Below are positions 1 through 10,614 of a stretch of DNA of 64,000 bases, piece by piece (position 1 is the stretch's first letter; every line of letters begins with the position of its first letter). The DNA lies in assembly GCF_019175385.1 (NCBI RefSeq), contig NC_083345.1, positions 111,710,480-111,774,479 of the forward strand, written 5' to 3'. The notes below the pieces were generated by a model. It was given only the letters and a program-made list of their open reading frames with translations, was not told the origin of the DNA and did no database searches. Both the position numbers and the translations under genes were made by a program. This stretch comes from Lycium barbarum. Lineage: Eukaryota; Streptophyta; Magnoliopsida; Solanales; Solanaceae.

Positions 1-266
1 CAAAATAACAGGGGTCAAGGTCGGCTAGTGAGACAGTAAGGGATAAGCTTCATCGTCGAGAGGGAAACAGCTCGGATCACCAGCTAAGGCCCCTAAATGA
101 CCGCTCAGTGATAAAGGAGGTAGGGGTGCAGGACAGTCAGGAGGTTTGCCTAGAAGTATCCACCCTTGAAAGAGTGCGTAATAGCTCACTGATCGAGCGC
201 TCTTGCACCGAAGATGAACGAGGCTAAGCGATTTGCCGAAGCTGTGGGATGTAAAAATACATCGGT
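1..266 (+). pseudogene. rrn23: Partial plastid 23S rRNA gene fragment
   Basis: The sequence matches the middle of chloroplast 23S rRNA, roughly E. coli positions 1000-1270, including the block around AAGGCCCCTAAATGACCGC and the end GGGATGTAAAAATACATCGG. It stops mid-gene at about 266, where 16S sequence starts. Several bases differ from the conserved plastid sequence, for example GCGATTTGCC where GCGATCTGCC is expected. A fragment of an rRNA with no plastid context cannot be functional. Confidence 0.88.
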
Positions 267-425
267 AACAAGCGCAACCCTCGTGTTTAGTTGCCATCGT
301 TGAGTTTGGAACCCTGAACAGACTGCTGGTAATAAGCCATAGGAAGGTGAGGATGACGTCAATTCATCATGCCCCTTATGCCTTGGGCGACACACGTGCT
401 ACAATGGCCGGGACAAAGGGTCGCA
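267..425 (+). pseudogene. rrn16: Partial plastid 16S rRNA gene fragment
   Basis: Corresponds to the 3' third of chloroplast 16S rRNA, about E. coli 1100-1250, with AGCGCAACCCTCGTGTTTAG at the start and CACACGTGCTACAATGGCC near the end. It begins and ends mid-gene and is fused directly to the 23S piece. Substitutions relative to the conserved plastid sequence include CATAGGAAGG for CGGAGGAAGG and GACGTCAATTCATC for GACGTCAAGTCATC. It is a dead fragment. Confidence 0.9.
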
Positions 426-1260
426 ATGCCTGCTTGACCAACGACCATTATGATCAGTTTTTGAAATTGTCAATATAATCGAAATAATCGAATGATTCTA
501 TCCGAGGGATCTTTCCCACTTTCAGAATTGCATAGAATTCTTTTTTATTCGTCATTGATGAATTATTCATTAGAACCGCCATTAGAAATCTAGTAGTAGT
601 ATTTTTTGATTTTGGAATTATTTCAATTGAATTTATTTTGATTATTTTAGTTTAGATTATTTAGTATTTCGAATTTTATTTAGAATTTGTAGAAATTTGT
701 AAATAAAAAAAATAGAAATAATAAGGAGGAGTCGGATTTTTTCAGGGAATGATTGGTCCGTCAGAAAAGGAAAAAGGTGTGAAATTCGCTTTCTTTCACT
801 TTCATTTGATTCATTGTTAAGACGAGATATCCTTATCTCCCTCCCACCAAGACAGGAAATTAACAAACGAGAAATCTAGTAATCGGGATCAAGCAGATAA
901 TTCTTTTTTCTCCAAGAATTTAGTTCAGGAGACAAGTAGAATCTCTTCAATCCATGATTCGATGAAATATCTTGAATTTTATGTTGAATTGCTAGGTGTA
1001 TGTACATGTATCAATCAAGTGAATTTTGTTCTGGTGGGATCAATTCAATAAAAGAAAAAAAGCAATTCGAGTCGGTCTTGAAACAATTCATTGCATTTTC
1101 TCCTAGACTTCCTGGGTAAATCCATTTTATTATTCAACAATGAGCCACTAGACACTATGTATCTACTGCACATACTTATGCATATATACTTATGTTTATA
1201 ATATATGTACATATAGATATTTTATCCACATAGTGAATAATTCCGGAATTAACTAAAAAA
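426..1260. other. Plastid spacer-like sequence (probable trnE-trnT region)
   Basis: No gene. The sequence is AT-rich and runs without a visible break into the trnT-GGU copy, so at least the part from about 900 is probably the trnE-trnT intergenic spacer of the plastome. The part from 426 to 900 is plastid-like in composition, but I cannot name its source. The ORF-like stretch on the minus strand at 657-866 has no recognisable product. Confidence 0.5.
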
Positions 1261-1332
1261 GGACCTTTTAACTCAGTGGTAGAGTAACGCCATGGTAAGG
1301 CATAAGTCATCAGTTCAAATCCAATAAGGGGC
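1261..1332 (+). pseudogene. trnT-GGU: Decayed plastid tRNA-Thr (GGU)
   Basis: The core TAACTCAGTGGTAGAGTAAC and the anticodon region CATGGTAAGG are those of chloroplast trnT-GGU. The copy is damaged: the 5' acceptor strand reads GGACCTT and no longer pairs with the 3' AAGGGGC, and both sides of the T-arm carry G-to-A changes (CAGTTC and CCAAT for the usual CGGTTC and CCGAT). It sits in its native plastid position upstream of the psbD promoter region. The mutations make a functional tRNA unlikely. Confidence 0.88.
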
Positions 1333-2546
1333 TTTGTAAAACTCCAATCTAGTATTCATATTTGAGGGGAGAATTGTTTTATTTTTTTTGTAATAAAAAA
1401 AAGTAACTAACTCGATAATACATTATCATTATACTTAGTTATAAAGTTGCACATTGTTTTAGTCAATTTTCATTATTATGAATTTCTGAATAATGAAAAG
1501 TCACTTCTTGAATCACCGAATATTCCTATTTTCCATTATACCAACCAAATCCATTCGAAAGGTTAGAAATCAACAAAAGAAAAAGTAAGTGGACCTGACC
1601 TATTGAATCATGACTATATCCGCTATTCTGATATTTAAATTCGATAGAGATGAAATTGGAGCAGTTGATTTTTTTTTTGAATTGCATTTTTTTGTTTTGG
1701 ACTCCACAAGAATTTGTCGATATTTCCGATTAAATCTTCTTGTTACTAGATTTTCTATAGGAAAAATGATAGGAATAAATTGTTATTCCTTTCCTCTACA
1801 GAGAAACCTTTCTTCCAAGTCACACCATAAGAGCCATTTATTATCTTTCTTTGATTCCAGAGCAAAGATGAATTTCATCTATATTATATATTAATTTCTA
1901 TCTAGATTATATATCTATATTATATTAAGTAGATTGTAGATTTCGATGTATATCTATCAGATCGTGGCTTCATGTACCAAATATTTCAATATCGTTGCAT
2001 CCGGTATTTTTGTTTTGTTCCAACAGTGTGATGAAGAATAGATCCGAGAAAGAGACTTTCATTTCCAGTCTCCTATTTATTTATTTTTATTGAATTTTAT
2101 ATTTTCTAAAAGGAAAAATAGTGGATTATCTCTTTTTCTAACAGATAAAAGAATCTAAAAAAAAAATATTCGATCGAACTGTCTTTTTTCCTTCGATCCG
2201 TGGAAAGATATACTCTGGGGTTTTAGATTTATTTATATGAAGTATGAAGGCAAGGGACCGTTTGGTCCTTGAACAGTTCTTTCAAAACAAGGGATTGATT
2301 GAATTGTCTTATTAGGACAATTCAGGGTTCATATGCTTAGTCAGAAGGAATAATCCAATGGAGTTCATGGATTTACCTAGGTCAGTTTATGGGCTAATCA
2401 ATAAAGGATTTTTATCTTCGAAACCCATTGGAAGGGGCAGTGCAAGAGAAATCATACAAAAATGATCGAATCTTCGGACGCCCCGAAAAAGATATGAGGT
2501 GCTTGGAAATGGTCGAAGTAGTTGAATAAGAGGATCACTATGACTA
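1333..2546 (+). other. Plastid trnT-psbD spacer and psbD 5' leader, with first psbD codons
   Basis: This runs co-linearly from trnT to the psbD start. The leader near 2480-2546 (GGTGCTTGGAAATGGTCGAA, then GAGGATCACT and ATGACTAT at 2540) matches the sequence just before and at the psbD initiation codon. Only about two codons of psbD are kept before the sequence switches to ycf2. The small ORF at 1610-1894 lies in this non-coding plastid spacer and is not a gene. Confidence 0.75.
1581..1629 (+). promoter_or_regulatory. Copy of the plastid psbD blue-light-responsive promoter
   Basis: The elements of the chloroplast psbD light-responsive promoter are recognisable: the AAG-box-like AAAGTAAGT (1582-1590), the PGT-box-like GGACCTGACC (1591-1600), and TATTCT (1624-1629), the expected -10 element. 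In the plastid it is read by the plastid-encoded polymerase with a nuclear sigma factor. In the nucleus it should be inert. Confidence 0.72.
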
Positions 2547-4438
2547 TTTCATCAGATCCGGGATGTGATATGGTTCCGAAGGATGAGCCGGATATGGACA
2601 GTTCCAATAAGGTTTCATTCTTGAACAAAAATCCATTTTTTGATTTACTTCATCTATTCCATGACCGGGACAGGGGAGGATACACGCTACACTACGATTT
2701 TGAATAAGAAGAGAGATTTCAAGAAATGGCAGATCTATTCACTATATCAATAACTGAGCCGGATCTGGTGTATCATAAGGGATTTGCCTTTTCTATTGAT
2801 TCCTGCGGATTGGATAAAAAACAATTCTTGAGTGAGGCCAGGGATGAATCGAAAAAGAAATCTTTATTGGTTCTACCTACTATTTTTTATGAAGAGAATG
2901 AATCTTTTTCTCGAAGGATCAGAAAAAAAAAAAAAGGGGTCCGGATCTCCTGCGGGAATGATTTGGAAGATCCAAAACCAAAAATAGTGGTATTTGCTAG
3001 CAACAACTAAGTCACTCAACATATATTGATCCGAAATCTAATTCAAATCCAATATAGTACCTATGGGTACATAAGAAATGTATTAAATCGATTCTTTTTA
3101 ATGAATAGATCCTAACGCAACTTCGAATATGGAATTCAAAGGGATCAAATAGGAAAGGATACTCTGAATCATAGAACTATAATGAATTATACGATCAACC
3201 AATATTTATCGAATTTGTAAAAGAGTCAAAAGAAATGGTTCGAGCCTCGAATTTTGATTTCTCGAACCGAGAGATCCATGAATTGGGATCCTGATGCATA
3301 TAGATACAAATGGTCCAATGGGAGCAAGAATTTCCAGGAACATTTGGAACAGTCCGTTTTGGAGCAGAAGAGCCGTTTTCAAGTAGTGTTCGATCAATTA
3401 CGTATTATTCAATATTCGATTGATTGGTCTGAGGTTATCGACAAAAAATATTTGTCTAAGTCACTTCGTCTCTTTTTGTCTAAGCCACTTCGTTTCTTTT
3501 TATCCAAGTCACTTCTTTTTTTGTCCAAGTGACTTCTTTTTTTGTCTAACTCACTTCCTTTTTTCTGTGTGAGTTTCGGAAATATCCTCATTCATAGGTC
3601 CGAGATCTACATCTATGAATTGAAAGGTCCGAATGATCAACTCTACAATTAGTTGTTAGAATCAATAGGTCTTCAAATTGTTCATTTGAAAAAATTGAAA
3701 CCCTTCTTATTGGACGATCATGATACTTCCCAAAAATCGAAATTCTTGATCAATGGAGGAACAATATCACCATTTTTGTTCAATAAGATACCAAAGTTGA
3801 TGATTGACTCATTCCATACTAGAAATAATCACAGGAAATATTTGATAACCCGGATTCCTATTTCTCAATGATATTCCACGACCAAGACAATTGGCTGAAT
3901 CCCGTGAAACCATTTCATAGAAGTTCATTGATATCTTCTTTTTATAAAGCAAATCGACATCGATTCTTGAATAATCCACATCACTTCTGCTTCTTTTGGA
4001 ACACAAGCTTCCCCTTTTCTATGACAAAGGCCCGTATCAATAATTCTGGTTTTACGTATGGACAATTCCTCAATATCTTGTTCATTCGCAACAAAATGTT
4101 TTCTTTGTGCGTCGGTAACAAAAAACATGCTTTTTGGGGGAGAGATACTATTTCACCAATCGAGTCATAGGTTTCTAACATATTCATACCTAACGATTTT
4201 CCACAAAGTGGTGACGAAACGTATAACTTGTACAAATCTTTCCATTTTCCAAGTCGATCCGATCCATTCGTTTGTAGAGCTATTTACTCGATCGCAGACA
4301 TTTCTGGAACACCTCTAACAGAGGGGAAAATAGTTAATTTTGAAAGAACTTATTGTCAACCTCTTTCAGATATGAATCTATCTGATTCAGAAGGGAAGAA
4401 CTTGCATCAGTATCTCAATTTCAATTCAAACATGGATT
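2547..4438 (+). pseudogene. ycf2: Internal fragment of plastid ycf2, frameshifted
   Basis: Translation in changing frames gives typical Ycf2 sequence: [43 protein letters not shown], then blocks to [17 protein letters not shown]. The intact plastid protein is about 2,280 residues and part of an inner-envelope import motor complex; this fragment covers roughly 630 residues of its middle. It has an in-frame TAA after HYDFE (2705-2707), an A-run expansion near 2916-2930, further stops, and frame changes near 3533-3660, 3870 and 4170. The lysine/serine/leucine-rich repeats at about 3440-3560 are native to ycf2, not a new minisatellite. It cannot encode a working protein. Confidence 0.92.
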
Positions 4439-6048
4439 TGATCTTCATTTTTTGGACTTCTATATCACATTCTAGGGTGTTGTTGTCTCAAACTACCTTT
4501 AATGTATAACATATAACTATTCCAAATTATTTGACTAATTCAAACATGCTCAAACAGCCTTAGGAAGATTCAGACCCACACAAATGCAAGCAGACCCTAA
4601 CTTTAAATGCCTTAAACATTCATCAGAGACTCCTATAAACATGCCTAGGTTCCTTAAGCTTTGTTTCAACCTGATCATGATCTCTTCTATCTTTATCCCA
4701 ATCATAACTTCATGTTATCTAGTTGACATTAGACAAGTATACAGACCTATGAAAGAACAAATTTAGGAAATCAAAATGTCATAGTCTTATTCAAGAAAAA
4801 ACAACTATCTTAAATGCTTCAAATAGATCATCATAGTACTTTAATGTTCTACTGCATTCAGATAGGATCAGTGTTGATTTAAAGAAAAAAAAAGTTCACT
4901 ACATTGCTATTAGGACTCAGATAATCACACTCGTTTTATATTTAAGTGTTGAACAGTCCAAAATAGGAAACCTCAACACCCAATAGAGTACATGAAGTCT
5001 GTTTCAACCATATATAAACAAACAATACATTATTTGAAACTCATACAATCAGTCTATATTAACAACTACTTACTAATATCAAGCATATACTTTGAAAATA
5101 AAGAAAGTAATCTCCACATCCCAACAAGCTAATGAACCTTAAACATCACTCAAGCAAGACAATCATTTAGTTGAAATAAAAGGCAATACAACAACTAAAT
5201 AACATTAACAGGCCACTATCATATAAACTAATTACTAAACAATAACAAAATAAGTAAAGGATATAATATTACCTTTTAATAGTGCAGCTTTGGTCAAAAA
5301 CGAATTTGAAATCCCTTTGTGCTTCCAAGACCACACTCAGCCACACAGACTAAAAAACAAACGGAAAATAAATTTTTTAAACTCAGAAAAACCTCAAACT
5401 AGTGAAGTCTTAAAAAAAATTACTAAAGAGGCTTGAAATCCAAAGTTTTCAGCCTTCCTTTTAATCTCTCCAATTTTCTGACCTCTGAAACTCTTTTAAA
5501 ACTTCTAAGTTTCAAAACTCAGACTTTTTCTCTCAAAAAGACCTCCTTCTTGTGAGTGGGTTGGGGTTCTATTTATAAAACCCCTAAAATTGCTTAACTC
5601 TCCAAAACCATCGATGTGGGACAAACATATTTCCCAAAAGATGAACTTTCAAATCGAATCTATATCTCAAATGACCCCTAACACATGAACGGCCAGATCT
5701 GAATGTCACTAGTTTGATCTAGAACTTTCAACCCCAACCAATGGAAATCAAGCAAGGTATAACAATAAAGCAGGCAAATCGTACAATAATAAAGCAATAA
5801 AGCGAAAAAGAAACGATTTATTACCGTGTTTGGATTAAAATTCATGAAATCGAGTGAAACATTTAATGTTTTCACTATGATAGACATGCAAAAGCTGTGT
5901 ACATCTGCTAAACCTTGAATTTTCGCTATTTTTGGCGGAGAGAGAAGAGGGAAACACGAGGCGGCGATTAGGGTTACAACGAAGAGGAAGGGAGAGAAAC
6001 GGCGTGGGGCTTTGCGTGTTTTAAAAGAATGAAAAAATGAAAATTAAA

Positions 6049-6072
6049 GGGGGGGGGGGGGTATACCCCTTT

Positions 6073-6129
<57 letters not shown>
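6049..6129. repeat. Poly-G run and (TA)n microsatellite
   Basis: Thirteen consecutive G at 6049-6061 are followed, after a short TATACCCCTTTTG spacer, by an uninterrupted (TA)n tract from 6075 to 6129. The tract creates the artefactual YIYIYI reading frame on the minus strand. Confidence 0.95.
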
Positions 6130-6132
<3 letters not shown>

Positions 6133-6654
6133 GCGTATACATGTGTGTGTGTATACCTGGTACATATATAAAAAGATAATTAAATAAAGATTAATTGATG
6201 ATATTTTAATTATAGATAAAATAAGGACATAATTATTTTATTAAAATAGTTTTAAAATTGGTCAAATTGTCTTAATGGGCCTAAAACAACGAACATAGCC
6301 CTAATGGATTCTGATCCAACTAATTACTTCAATTATGGCCAAATTTGGCCTTAATTGATTTTAATTTAGCTGGTTATTTTAATGGAATTTTTACTCATTG
6401 TAGCTTCTTTTAAGACCTAATTATTAATATTAACTACCCTTTTATTTAATTATATTTAGTAACTAATTAAAGTTTCTAAATTACAAATGATAGCTATATT
6501 AAAAATACATACCCAAACACATATATTTTTCTTTTTTTCCAATCACTACCCATTCAAAAATTTTCATTTCTCAAAACCCTAAAAAATCCCTCTCCCATTC
6601 TCTCAACCACCACCACCAAGGCCGCGCCGCCCCTCTTCTCTTCTCCCGCTCCCT

Positions 6655-6684
6655 CTGTGCTCACCCCTCTCTCTCTCTCTCCGC

Positions 6685-6726
<42 letters not shown>

Positions 6727-6780
6727 TCTCCCTCTCCCTCTCCCTCTCCCTCTCCCTCTGTGCTCACCTCTCTCTCTCTT
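6655..6780. repeat. CT-rich microsatellite cluster
   Basis: Runs of (CT)n, C10 and (CCCTCT)n alternate. A short segment TCTGTGCTCACC(T/C)CTCTC occurs at both ends (about 6653 and 6757), so the cluster probably grew by duplication. The glutamate/arginine-rich ORF on the opposite strand is a by-product of the repeat. Confidence 0.85.
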
Positions 6781-8579
6781 TTCACTCTATCCGGTGAGGC
6801 GATGGCACAGTCTGGCCGTGTGCATTATTGGTGGTGGCAGTGATGGCACTGATTTTGAGATGGCGGCGGAGAAGATGACGTGGAGGTGGAGAGATTAGGG
6901 TTTTGTTGGTGGTAGAAAGGTTAGGGTTTTTTTGTGGTGGTGGTATCTCAGATTTGGGTTTGTGGTGGTGGTGGTGTCTCAGATTAGGATTTTGATGGTG
7001 GTGGAGAGATTAGGATTTTTGGTGGTGGTAGTGTCTCAGATCTGACCGTGTGTATTTGTTAAAATTCAAATACAAATACATTCAAAAATCTACATCTCAC
7101 AAATACACTGTTTTTTAATGTATTTGTCTTTGTATTTTTTGAGTCTATTTCTTAGTGTATTTTGTTAATTTTTATCGTTGTATCTGAATGTATTTGTTGA
7201 AATCCATTCAAATACAAAAAAAAAAATGAATATATTTGGCTTCATATGTAGTTGGAATGTACACAGTCTATTTCAAATACATCAAAGAAATACATCAAAA
7301 AAAGCCATTGAAATACATTTAAAAAATCAGTAAAATACATAAAAAAAAATCACTGAAATACATAAAAAAAAAAAAAAAAGACACTGAAATACATTATAGC
7401 AAAAAATAATCACTAAAATACATAAAAAAATATTAATATCTAATTTAATAGCTCCACCGTTAAAGGCTAAAATCAAGGATCCTATTTTTTTTACCATGTT
7501 CTCATGTATTTGTTGGCAACAAATACACGCGAAGACATACTATTTTGCCAAAATGCAGCTACAAATGGTAATATTTAAAAGAGTAGCTACAAATGGTAGG
7601 AAGCTACAATAAGGTAGTCATTCGAGTAAGTTTGCCTATTTTAATTATGGCCATATTCGGCCTAATTAGCAGGTTTAAACATTAAATTGCATTAATGACC
7701 TTGATTAATTTAAGCCAATGAATTTGGTTATTTCAATCAAGCCCTTTAAGAGGCTAATTTTACAAAATTGACCCTGATTTCCTTGAATCATGAATTGGTC
7801 AAATTAATTGTGGCCATAACAAAAATAATTAAATAATTCAAACATCAATTTGCAATAAGGACCACTTAATTAACTAATTAAAAAATTTATAGATAATTAT
7901 AAGTAAATTTGGACAAATCACACAATCATGCAAAATTAAAGATTAAAGGGTGAAATGGTCAATTATTTAAATTACTCAAACTCTATGGATTAAATGGAAT
8001 AAAGTATTTGCTAATTTTGATTTTTGACAATTTAACAATTAAATAATGATTATTATTTTAAAATAAAATGCCCTTTTTTCTTTGATTAAATCCAATAAGT
8101 GTCTTATAAATGTCATAAAAATACTAATTAAACAACTTTGTGATGTCATGAAAAACCTTTCACCAATTTAAAGGAGCAAAATATTGTTCTGAACAATTTA
8201 TAAAAATTATTTAAGCCCTTTAAGGTGCATAGTTTATTTTATTTATTTTTCCAAGGACTCTGAGCAATTAAAGTAAATTATGCGAGGTCAAAAATTAAGT
8301 GTCAACACCAAGAATCCATCATGTTAAAGGATGAAGAAACTAAGCTGACCAAAAATCTAAAATCGAATTGGAGCTTGTTTGCACTAGTTTTGAACGAAAA
8401 ACTGTAGCTTAAAATGAAGAATACATTGTCGTTTTTTGAATTTATTCAGTCGCAAAATATGAAGCACCGAAGGAACTAATTACCATGGTTTCTAGTTGTT
8501 TTGAGTTAACCCGGATGTGTCAGGTTATTTATGGTTGGGGTCACATGTACTAATAAATCATTACCACCTATTTGATTAA

Positions 8580-9746
8580 GGCTAAATACATCAAAACACC
8601 CCTAAACTATACCCAAAATGTCGATATCACACCTAAACTATACGAGCGACCTATTACACACCTTAACATCTTAAAAGTGATATTTTTTACCCCTCCAGAG
8701 CTGATGTGGCATAAATAAAATTTATAATTCAAAAATAGGCAAGTGAAGTCAAATTAAAATAATTTTTTTTAAAAAATTATTCCTCCACCACCACTGCCCC
8801 CCCCCCCCCCCCCCACAACCCCACCCCACGCCACCCCCATCTCTTCCAGCTTCAAACCACTGCCACCGCGCCCTCCCTTCTCCTACACCTTCACGCCACC
8901 CTACACCCCCAAACCCTTTTTCTTCATTTCACCAACACCACCCTCCCCCCTCCCTCCCCACCGCCGTTCTCCTCCCCCTCCCCGGTCAAACTCCACCACC
9001 AAAGCAACAATCCTCCATTGGTATACTTGTGAATTTCCATTGATGTAACGTTGATAGCAAATCTGTTGCTCTAATCTATCTATAAAATAAAATGGGAAAT
9101 ATTGAAGAAATTTGCATCAAATGGGAAATTTTCTTCATTGTTGTTAAACAACAATGAAGAAATTGCACGGACTGCCCTTCAAATGGGCAATGAAGAAATT
9201 GCACGGACTGCCCTTCAAATGGGCAATGAAGAAATTGCACGCACTGCCCTTCAAATTAGAAATAATGAAGAAATTGCACGAACTGCCCTTCAAATTGGCA
9301 ATGAAGAAATTGCACGGACTGCCCTTCAAATGGGCAATGAAGAAATTGCACGCACTGCCCTTCAAATCGGAAAACAATGAAGAAATTGCACGAACTGCCC
9401 TTTGGGGGGTGGCGGGAAGGTGGAGGAGAAGGGGGTGGGGTTGGGGGTGGCGGGAATGTGGAGGAGAAGGGGAGGGGTTAGGGGGATGGTTGAATAAAGA
9501 AGAGGAAGTTGCAAAAAAAAAATTATAATAATTTTAAAAAGAAAAAAGAAAAAGTACTGAAAATACGTGGCGCTGACGTGGCATGCGCGTGTGGAACACC
9601 ACACGCTGTGAAAGTGGTATAATACCTTGCAGGGTGATCTTAAATTCACTTTTAAGATGTTAAGGTGTGTAATAGGTCGCTCGTATAGTTTAGGTGTGAT
9701 ATCGACATTTTGGGTATAGTTTAGGGGTGTTTTGATGTATTTTGCC
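8580..9746. mobile_element. Non-autonomous Mutator-like element (MULE) with long TIRs
   Basis: The ends are inverted copies: GGCTAAATACATCAAAACAC from the left, and the complement of the right end reads GGCAAAATACATCAAAACAC. The match continues for over 100 bp (for example CGAGCGACCTATTACACACC on the left and its complement on the right). Flanks are ATTTGATTAA and ATTTAATTAA, a 9-10-bp TSD with one mismatch, as expected for Mutator elements. Inside are C-rich and G-rich blocks (8800-8990, 9400-9480), partly complementary, and a 36-bp tandem repeat. No transposase is present, so movement would have needed an autonomous relative. Confidence 0.82.
9153..9401. repeat. 36-bp minisatellite, about seven copies
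   Basis: The unit reads AATGAAGAAATTGCACGGAC followed by TGCCCTTCAAATGGGC, with small variants; copies start near 9153, 9189, 9225, 9264, 9300, 9336 and 9375. Two units have a 3-bp longer junction. Because 36 is a multiple of three, both plus-strand frames (repeating MKKLHGLPFKWA or NEEIARTALQMG) and one minus frame stay open. These look like repeat artefacts rather than proteins. Confidence 0.92.
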
Positions 9747-10194
9747 ATTTAATTAAATCCACAAATGTGTCATCTCATAATTCCGCTAAAATAAGGTACA
9801 TGTTTTTCTCGAAAATTAATGTTAAGGGCAATTAAGGTCCAATAGGTAAAAAGAGAGACATTTTTAACCCGAAAATTTCCCTTACGGGCTATTTGGGTAC
9901 AATAGGTAAAGGAGGGCAAATATAAATCCTTTTCTATATGTTAGGGACATTTTTGACCTTTCTCCAGAATACATCAACAAACTTAAGAGACCTATAAAGA
10001 ATGTTAATACAGTATATGCATATTTTTAAACTTGATTTTCATTATAGACAGTTTTCTCTTGTGCAAAATTTAAACCATATTTAACTTCAAAAATTTGTTT
10101 TGTTGACCAAACAGTTCATAGAACATCAAACTTCACGGTTCTTCGTTAGTTTTTTGTTCTTTATCTTTATATAAAAAAAAACACGTATGCTACT

Positions 10195-10459
10195 TGTTAA
10201 CTAGCCTAGACATTTAGCAAGTAAATCTGGTTGAGAGTGGTTGTTAAGTATGATTAGTTGTATAGTTAGTTAGTGTGTTAGTTAAAGAAATGTATATATG
10301 TTTGAGCTAAGTCATTGTAAAGCTTCAAGCTCATAAAAGATATTTTCAATCAAATGTAAAAATTCTCTCTCTATAACTGTTTTTCCTTCTCTCTGAATTC
10401 TCCTTCTTCCTTCTTCATCTCATTTCAACTCGATTAGATCTCCATTAATGGAGCTTTCA
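10195..10459 (+). repeat. 5' LTR of the copia element
   Basis: Starts TGTTAACTAGCCTAGAC and ends GGAGCTTTCA, with TG...CA ends. It is 265 bp against 282 bp for the 3' LTR. A pyrimidine-rich tail (10365-10420) is the likely R/U5 part; TATATATG at about 10292 could be a TATA element. Confidence 0.95.
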
Positions 10460-10470
10460 TGGTATCAGAG
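10460..10470 (+). other. Primer-binding site (initiator tRNA-Met)
   Basis: TGGTATCAGAG directly follows the 5' LTR and is complementary to the 3' end of initiator methionine tRNA, the usual primer for plant copia elements. Confidence 0.92.
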
Positions 10471-10614
10471 TTGCGGTTATTGATAGAAATTAATCACAAA
10501 ATCGTTGAGAAAAATAAATTACTAGCAGGCGCAATTAATTTCAGCTCATACAGTTGAATCCAAGTTGCAAACATAGACATAAAAATCTAGGGTTTAGATA
10601 TTCAAAATTATCTA

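Larger units (their letters stand above)
1..4438 (+). other. Nuclear insertion of rearranged plastid DNA (NUPT)
   Basis: The stretch is built from chloroplast pieces that are not neighbours in a normal plastome: rrn23, then rrn16, a spacer, trnT-GGU with the psbD upstream region, and an internal part of ycf2. rrn23, rrn16 and ycf2 belong to the inverted repeat; trnT and psbD belong to the large single-copy region. Genes are cut mid-sequence, carry stops and frameshifts, and the sequence passes directly into nuclear repeat DNA near 4438. The window begins inside the insertion, so its true left end is not visible. This is inferred from recognising the gene sequences; a plastome alignment would fix the exact junctions. 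Confidence 0.9.
4439..8307. repeat. Repeat-derived DNA, probable minus-strand Tat/Ogre-type LTR remnant
   Basis: No gene. On the minus strand the right end begins TGTTGACACTTAATTTTTGA (8307 leftwards), closely like the start of the LTR at 39493. A TATA-like TATAAATAG with a pyrimidine-rich leader follows on the minus strand near 5565-5580. The stretch is interrupted by low-complexity DNA (6049-6130, 6600-6780, 6880-7060) and by dispersed repeats with many AATACAT motifs (7060-7440). I could not find the opposite LTR end, so the boundary at 4439 only marks the end of the plastid DNA. Small ORFs here have no recognisable product. Confidence 0.4.

Noticed and set aside
1..425. Functional rRNA operon
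   Set aside because: Only internal fragments of 23S and 16S, in the wrong order and fused mid-gene.
2522..4509. Several separate protein genes
   Set aside because: All are pieces of one frameshifted ycf2 copy.
5974..6165. Repetitive YI-rich ORF
   Set aside because: Artefact of the (TA)n tract.
6603..6785. Arginine/glutamate-rich ORF
   Set aside because: Complement of CT-rich microsatellites; no codon structure beyond the repeat.
9102..9528. Repeat proteins on both strands
   Set aside because: Three frames are open because of a 36-bp period; no sign of translation. Also considered and rejected as CRISPR: units are contiguous, with no spacers.
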